Shown piece after piece: positions 60,311 through 64,000 of a DNA stretch of 64,000 bases. Source of the stretch: Puniceicoccaceae bacterium. Its GTDB lineage: Bacteria; Verrucomicrobiota; Verrucomicrobiia; Opitutales; Coraliomargaritaceae. Position numbers and translations under genes: made by a program. The stretch covers positions 62,001 to 126,000 of the forward strand of contig CACIKF010000003.1 of assembly GCA_902587165.1 (NCBI GenBank), given 5' to 3'. Under the pieces are notes generated by a model that was not told where the DNA came from, did no database searches, and saw nothing but the letters and a program-made list of their open reading frames with translations. Each line of letters opens with the position of its first letter. The stretch's first letter is position 1.

Positions 60311-61798
60311 ATGGGAAAAGCAACTGGATTTATGGAAATCGAGCGCAAGACGATTGCAAATCGTCCGCCACTCGAACGCGTCAAAGATTGGGACGAAATA
60401 CACGAACATTTTGACGAAGAAAAAGTGCAGAAGCAGGGCGCACGTTGCATGGACTGCGGCACACCTTATTGCCACACAGGAATCACCATCGCTAACATGG
60501 CCAGCGGTTGTCCGGTTAACAATCTCATACCCGAGTTCAACGATCTCGTTTACCAAGGCAAATGGCAGGGTGCTTACGAGCGCCTTATGAAGACGAATAA
60601 CTTTCCCGAGTTCACTGGTCGCGTCTGCCCTGCTCCATGCGAAGGCTCTTGTGTGCTCGGTGTGATCGAACCTCCCGTCACAATTAAAGACATCGAGTGT
60701 TCCATCATTGATAAAGCATGGAATGAAGGTTGGGTCACCCCTACCCCTCCCAAGGAACGCACGGGTAAAAAGGTCGCCATCGTCGGATCAGGACCTGCAG
60801 GTCTCGCAGCAGCCGACCAGCTAAACAAGGCCGGGCACCTCGTGACCGTTTACGAACGCGCCGATCGCCCAGGAGGACTCCTTATGTATGGTATCCCTAA
60901 CATGAAGCTAGAGAAGGACGTTGTCACTCGCCGTACTGAGTTGATGGAAGCCGAGGGTATTACCATCACTTGCGGTGTCGAAATCGGCAAAGACATTTCC
61001 TCCAAGCAACTGATGGAAGACTTTGATTCCGTCGTGCTTTGCTGCGGTGCTACCAAGCCGCGCGATCTACCAATCGAAGGCCGCGATCTGAGTAACATCC
61101 GATTCGCGATGGAATTCCTTGGACCGAATACAAAAGAGCTTTGGGACATCAAAGAAGGAAAGTCTGAACAATTCAGCGAATTGGCTAAGGGCAAGAACGT
61201 TGTCATCATTGGTGGTGGTGACACCGGCACTGACTGCGTCGGCACCTCACTACGCCACGGCTGTAAGAGCGTTACACAGCTCGAGATCATGCCGAAGCCT
61301 CCCGAGGAGCGCGCAGCGGATAACCCATGGCCTGAATGGCCCAAAACTTACAAAATGGACTACGGCCAAGAGGAGGCTGCAGAAATCCAAGGGGAAGACC
61401 CACGTCAGTATCTTGTTACTTCCAGCAAGTTCGAAGGCGACGAAGACGATAAGGTCAAAGCCGTGCATATTCATGACATCGAATGGACGAACGACAACGG
61501 ACGCTTCATTCCGAAGAAGGTCGATGGCAGTGAGCGTGTGCTCGAAGCAGAGCTTGTTCTGCTTGCCATGGGATTCTTGGGCCCCGAAGCAACCATCGCC
61601 GAAGAGTTAGGCCTCGACCTCGACGCTCGCTCTAACGTGAAGGCCGAATACGGTGAATTTGAGACTAGTGTCGAAGGTGTCTTCGCTGCGGGTGACATGC
61701 GCCGCGGCCAATCGCTCATTGTCTGGGCGATCAACGAAGGTCGTGCCGTCGCTCGCGAATGTGATAAGTTCCTGATGGGCACGACGAAGCTGCCGTAA
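60311..61798 (+). CDS. gltD: Glutamate synthase small subunit
   Basis: NADPH-dependent partner of GltB that feeds electrons to the large subunit. The 495-residue product has the N-terminal double [4Fe-4S] pattern ([13 protein letters not shown]...[10 protein letters not shown] and [15 protein letters not shown]), an FAD-binding [20 protein letters not shown] (~156-175) with [16 protein letters not shown], and an NADPH-binding [20 protein letters not shown]. The C-terminal FAD contact is [19 protein letters not shown]. Length and order match bacterial GltD. The 109-base gap after gltB contains a CT/A-rich repetitive stretch but no terminator. Confidence 0.96.
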   Translation: MGKATGFMEIERKTIANRPPLERVKDWDEIHEHFDEEKVQKQGARCMDCGTPYCHTGITIANMASGCPVNNLIPEFNDLVYQGKWQGAYERLMKTNNFPEFTGRVCPAPCEGSCVLGVIEPPVTIKDIECSIIDKAWNEGWVTPTPPKERTGKKVAIVGSGPAGLAAADQLNKAGHLVTVYERADRPGGLLMYGIPNMKLEKDVVTRRTELMEAEGITITCGVEIGKDISSKQLMEDFDSVVLCCGATKPRDLPIEGRDLSNIRFAMEFLGPNTKELWDIKEGKSEQFSELAKGKNVVIIGGGDTGTDCVGTSLRHGCKSVTQLEIMPKPPEERAADNPWPEWPKTYKMDYGQEEAAEIQGEDPRQYLVTSSKFEGDEDDKVKAVHIHDIEWTNDNGRFIPKKVDGSERVLEAELVLLAMGFLGPEATIAEELGLDLDARSNVKAEYGEFETSVEGVFAAGDMRRGQSLIVWAINEGRAVARECDKFLMGTTKLP

Positions 61799-61847
61799 AA
61801 TAATTTGGGAATTAGAAGCTAATAATTAGTTTTGTAACAGCAGACCC

Positions 61848-62237
61848 TTACTTCTCCATATCCTCCATCTCGATCTCCAAGGCTCGGCCAGACAAGTGTA
61901 TTTCCATCAGGCAATAAAGCAGGGAGGTAAGCATCAGTCCTAAGCTTAGGCCGAAGAGAATTTTACCGAGGATCAACTGTCCGAGGAAAAGTACGATGAC
62001 CGAGAGGATACAGGCGAAAAGGCTCAAGATGCCGAAGGTTTGCATCTTACGAATTAACCCAAGTCGTGCGCGCAAATTCTCGATTTGGCGGCGCACTACG
62101 ACGCTGCCTTCAGCTTTGTAACGACCATGTAGCACACGGATTATACTTGCGATGGCTAAAAAGCGGTTGGTATAGGCCAACATCAAAAGGCTCACAGCTG
62201 GAAAAAGGATAGCCGGCGTAGTTAGAGAAATTTCCAT
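61848..62237 (-). CDS. DUF2721 membrane protein
   Basis: A 129-residue inner-membrane protein. ATG 62237 gives the family-like N-terminus ISLTTPAILFPAVSLLMLAY. Three hydrophobic segments are visible, around residues 7-25, 66-85 (FGILSLFACILSVIVLFLGQ) and 92-112 (ILFGLSLGLMLTSLLYCLME), with the Arg-rich loop NRFLAIASIIRVLH between the first and second. It ends in an acidic tail (EIEMEDMEK). The pattern is that of DUF2721, a family without assigned function. It is divergent from the ABC ATPase gene across ~150 bases. Confidence 0.75.
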   Translation of the reverse strand: MEISLTTPAILFPAVSLLMLAYTNRFLAIASIIRVLHGRYKAEGSVVVRRQIENLRARLGLIRKMQTFGILSLFACILSVIVLFLGQLILGKILFGLSLGLMLTSLLYCLMEIHLSGRALEIEMEDMEK

Positions 62238-62387
62238 AATAAATAGATGCACCGCTCTTGGAATTCTCGCAAGTGTGGAGTCCATAGATTGGAACTAGTG
62301 AAAAATAGGCCTTACAGAGTCAAGTAACGGATTGCCAGCCTCTGAGTTCTTCCTTCTGATCTGAGCTATCTGAACAATCGTCCATCT

Positions 62388-63383
62388 ATGGAAAACACCC
62401 CCAGCATACGAGTCAAAGATCTAAGCCGCCAATACGGGGCCTTGACCGCTATCCACAAAGTCAACTTTACGGTCAATCCGGGTGAAGTTGTTGGATTCCT
62501 CGGTCCTAATGGCGCGGGCAAGAGTACAACTATGCGGATCCTCTCTGGTATTATGTCGGCCACCTCGGGCTCGGCTTGGGTCGGCGGCATCTGCGTAGCG
62601 CAAAACCCACACGAGGTGAAACGTAAGATTGGCTATATGCCGGAAAACAATCCTCTACCGGACGACATGAGGGTAGTCGAGTATCTACGCTTTCGTTCGA
62701 GACTCAAAGAAGTCCCAAGTCACAAGCTCCGCTCTACCGTCCAAGAGGCGATGGAAATTTGCGACCTCGCCCGCACAGCCCGCCGCAAAATCATTGGCAC
62801 ACTCTCCAAGGGTTTTCGCCAACGCGTCGGTATCGCCGATGCCCTACTTGGTGATCCCGAAGTCATTATCATGGACGAGCCGACCATCGGCCTCGATCCC
62901 CATCAAATTCAGGGCATCCGTAAACTAATCGACAATCTGCGTGGCAAGCACACCGTCATCCTGTCCAGTCACATTCTGCCCGAGATCGAGCGCTCTTGCG
63001 ACCGCGTAATTATCATTAACCGCGGTCGCATCGTCGCAGCGGGCACAAGCACGGAACTACGCGATGAGTTCCTACCGAGTAACCGCTTTAGTTTAGTTAT
63101 CGAAGGCAACGAAACCGCTGTCGCCACTTGCCTCGCCAGTCGAGGAATCGATGCGGCCATCCTCGAAAGCACCCCGATAGCCGAAAATCGAGCTGAACTA
63201 AACCTACGTGTCGAAAACGAAGGTGACCTAGGCCCAAAACTCATCCAATTTCTCAGCAATCAGCGTGAGTTCACCCTCCACAGCTTAGCTCCCCGCGAGC
63301 CCAACCTTGAAGAGATCTTCCTCGCCGCAACCAAGCGGTCTTGGGAAGAAACCATCGAAACCAAGCCCAAAATTAGCGCTTAG
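62388..63383 (+). CDS. ABC transporter ATP-binding protein (GldA-like)
   Basis: A 331-residue ATPase subunit. Walker A is GFLGPNGAGKST (~36-47), Q-loop region RKIGYMPENNPLP, signature TLSKGFRQRVGIADALLGDP, Walker B/D-loop VIIMDEPTIGLDPHQ and H-loop VILSSHILPEIE. After residue ~225 a C-terminal ~100-residue regulatory domain ends in EPNLEEIFLAATKRSWEE, typical of the exporter class that includes GldA and NosF. It is followed after 30 bases by an ABC-2 permease, so the two form an exporter. Substrate unknown; GldA relatives outside gliding bacteria are common and need not act in motility. Confidence 0.92.
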   Translation: MENTPSIRVKDLSRQYGALTAIHKVNFTVNPGEVVGFLGPNGAGKSTTMRILSGIMSATSGSAWVGGICVAQNPHEVKRKIGYMPENNPLPDDMRVVEYLRFRSRLKEVPSHKLRSTVQEAMEICDLARTARRKIIGTLSKGFRQRVGIADALLGDPEVIIMDEPTIGLDPHQIQGIRKLIDNLRGKHTVILSSHILPEIERSCDRVIIINRGRIVAAGTSTELRDEFLPSNRFSLVIEGNETAVATCLASRGIDAAILESTPIAENRAELNLRVENEGDLGPKLIQFLSNQREFTLHSLAPREPNLEEIFLAATKRSWEETIETKPKISA

Positions 63384-63413
63384 TCTCTTTTCAATCACCA
63401 CCCACCACTCAAA

Positions 63414-64000
63414 GTGCGCCACTTTTTTATACTACTTAAACACGAGCTACGCATGCTGTTTATCAGCCCGGCCACTTACATCGCCGCAGTACTCTTCCTC
63501 TGCCTGATGGGTTTTCTTTATTGGGCGATCTTACGTAGCATGGTCAATACTCCCTCGGAGACATTGCCTACCGTGCAGTTCTTTAGCGTTTTTTGGATTC
63601 CTGTTTTCTTCGTCGTACCCCTTTTGACAATGCGAAGTATCGCAGGCGAACGAAGTATCGGAACCTTAGATACACTGATGACCACGCCAACCTCGCGCGT
63701 ATCTGTAATCTTGAGTAAATTCGCAGGGGCTTATCTTTTCTATATGCTGCTATGGATATTGACAATTGGGTTTCCCTTATTCACCGGAAAACTCTATCCT
63801 AGTGCTGCTGAAAATGGCGCACTCTTGGAAATGGAACCGCTCGCAGGCAGCTTCCTCTTCCTTGCAACAAGTGGCCTACTCTTCATCTCGATTGGTATCT
63901 TTGCCAGTAGCGTTACCCGCAGCCAACTCGTTTCGGGGATGCTTACCTTCACGACTCTCTTCGTCGTCATTATCGGTGGCCAACAAATGGGTAATCTTGC
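63414..64000 (+). CDS. ABC-2 type permease, N-terminal part (runs off the window)
   Basis: Starting at GTG 63414, 30 bases after the ATPase gene, the frame is open to the right edge (~195 residues). It reads RHFFILLKHELRMLFISPAT, YIAAVLFLCLMGFLYWAIL (membrane segment 1), FFSVFWIPVFFVVPLLTMRS (2), then IAGERSIGTLDTLMTTPTSR, the conserved cytoplasmic block of the GldF/NosY family. Further membrane segments follow (AYLFYMLLWILTIGFPLF; FLATSGLLFISIGIFASSV; LTFTTLFVVIIGG). It is the membrane partner of the preceding ATPase. Confidence 0.88.
   Translation, partial: MRHFFILLKHELRMLFISPATYIAAVLFLCLMGFLYWAILRSMVNTPSETLPTVQFFSVFWIPVFFVVPLLTMRSIAGERSIGTLDTLMTTPTSRVSVILSKFAGAYLFYMLLWILTIGFPLFTGKLYPSAAENGALLEMEPLAGSFLFLATSGLLFISIGIFASSVTRSQLVSGMLTFTTLFVVIIGGQQMGNL

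Overview
The window looks like a chromosomal segment of a marine-type Verrucomicrobiota bacterium, most likely of the Opitutae/Puniceicoccales branch. This is inferred from gene content, not from a marker-gene comparison. The support is two formylglycine sulfatases next to glycan-degrading enzymes, a primary sigma factor with a lysine-rich tail, a DUF5069 protein, a double-length UvrA, aerobic haem synthesis, and generally weak Shine-Dalgarno sequences. There are no rRNA genes, insertion sequences, phage genes or CRISPR arrays; one tRNA (His) is present.

Layout. 0-3.9 kb: the end of a TPR protein, then rpsO and pnp, each with a clear terminator. 4-18.8 kb: an accessory carbohydrate region. 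It holds a secreted protein of unknown function, the decayed C-terminal end of a GH1 beta-glucosidase, a sugar:cation symporter, a secreted sialate O-acetylesterase-like esterase and a secreted GH144-type glucanase. These converge on a GH94 phosphorylase-sulfatase pair, followed by a serine hydrolase and a second sulfatase. GH144 plus a roughly 1,125-residue GH94 enzyme is the pairing expected for beta-1,2-glucan breakdown (endo-glucanase, then oligoglucan phosphorylase), so I read this as a beta-1,2-glucan-type utilisation locus that has lost its beta-glucosidase. 18.9-22.9 kb: tRNA-His, an SDR protein, hemF-hemE and trpA. 23-26 kb: a three-domain EIIA/PK-C-like/diadenylate cyclase protein next to an orphan nuoA and a DUF362-like protein.

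26-32.7 kb: a TPR lipoprotein, dnaG (with an altered zinc-binding motif), rpoD (with a histone-like Lys/Ala/Pro tail), a small lipoprotein and tatA. 32.8-38.2 kb: a leftward cluster of an ABC half-transporter, a lipoprotein and a TPR protein, then a divergent secreted protein and a spermidine synthase-like protein. 38.3-44 kb: one gene for two fused UvrA units. 44-49 kb: yaaA, a coiled-coil lipoprotein, and divergent cysI and cysJ with a long inverted repeat between them. 49-53.5 kb: a XylR-type regulator divergent from xylA-xylB. 53.5-55.3 kb: a VapBC-like toxin-antitoxin pair with a palindromic operator, a DUF5069 protein and a glutaredoxin. 55.5-61.8 kb: gltB-gltD. 61.8-64 kb: a DUF2721 membrane protein and a Gld-like ABC exporter whose permease runs off the end.

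The genes combine into a glycan-catabolic module (4-18 kb), xylose catabolism (49-53.5 kb), nitrogen and sulfur assimilation (gltBD, cysIJ), information processing (rpsO, pnp, dnaG, rpoD, uvrA) and possible second-messenger signalling (diadenylate cyclase). The points most worth following up are the glucan locus with its GH1 relic, the EIIA-diadenylate cyclase fusion, the primase lacking zinc ligands, the sigma factor tail and the double UvrA.
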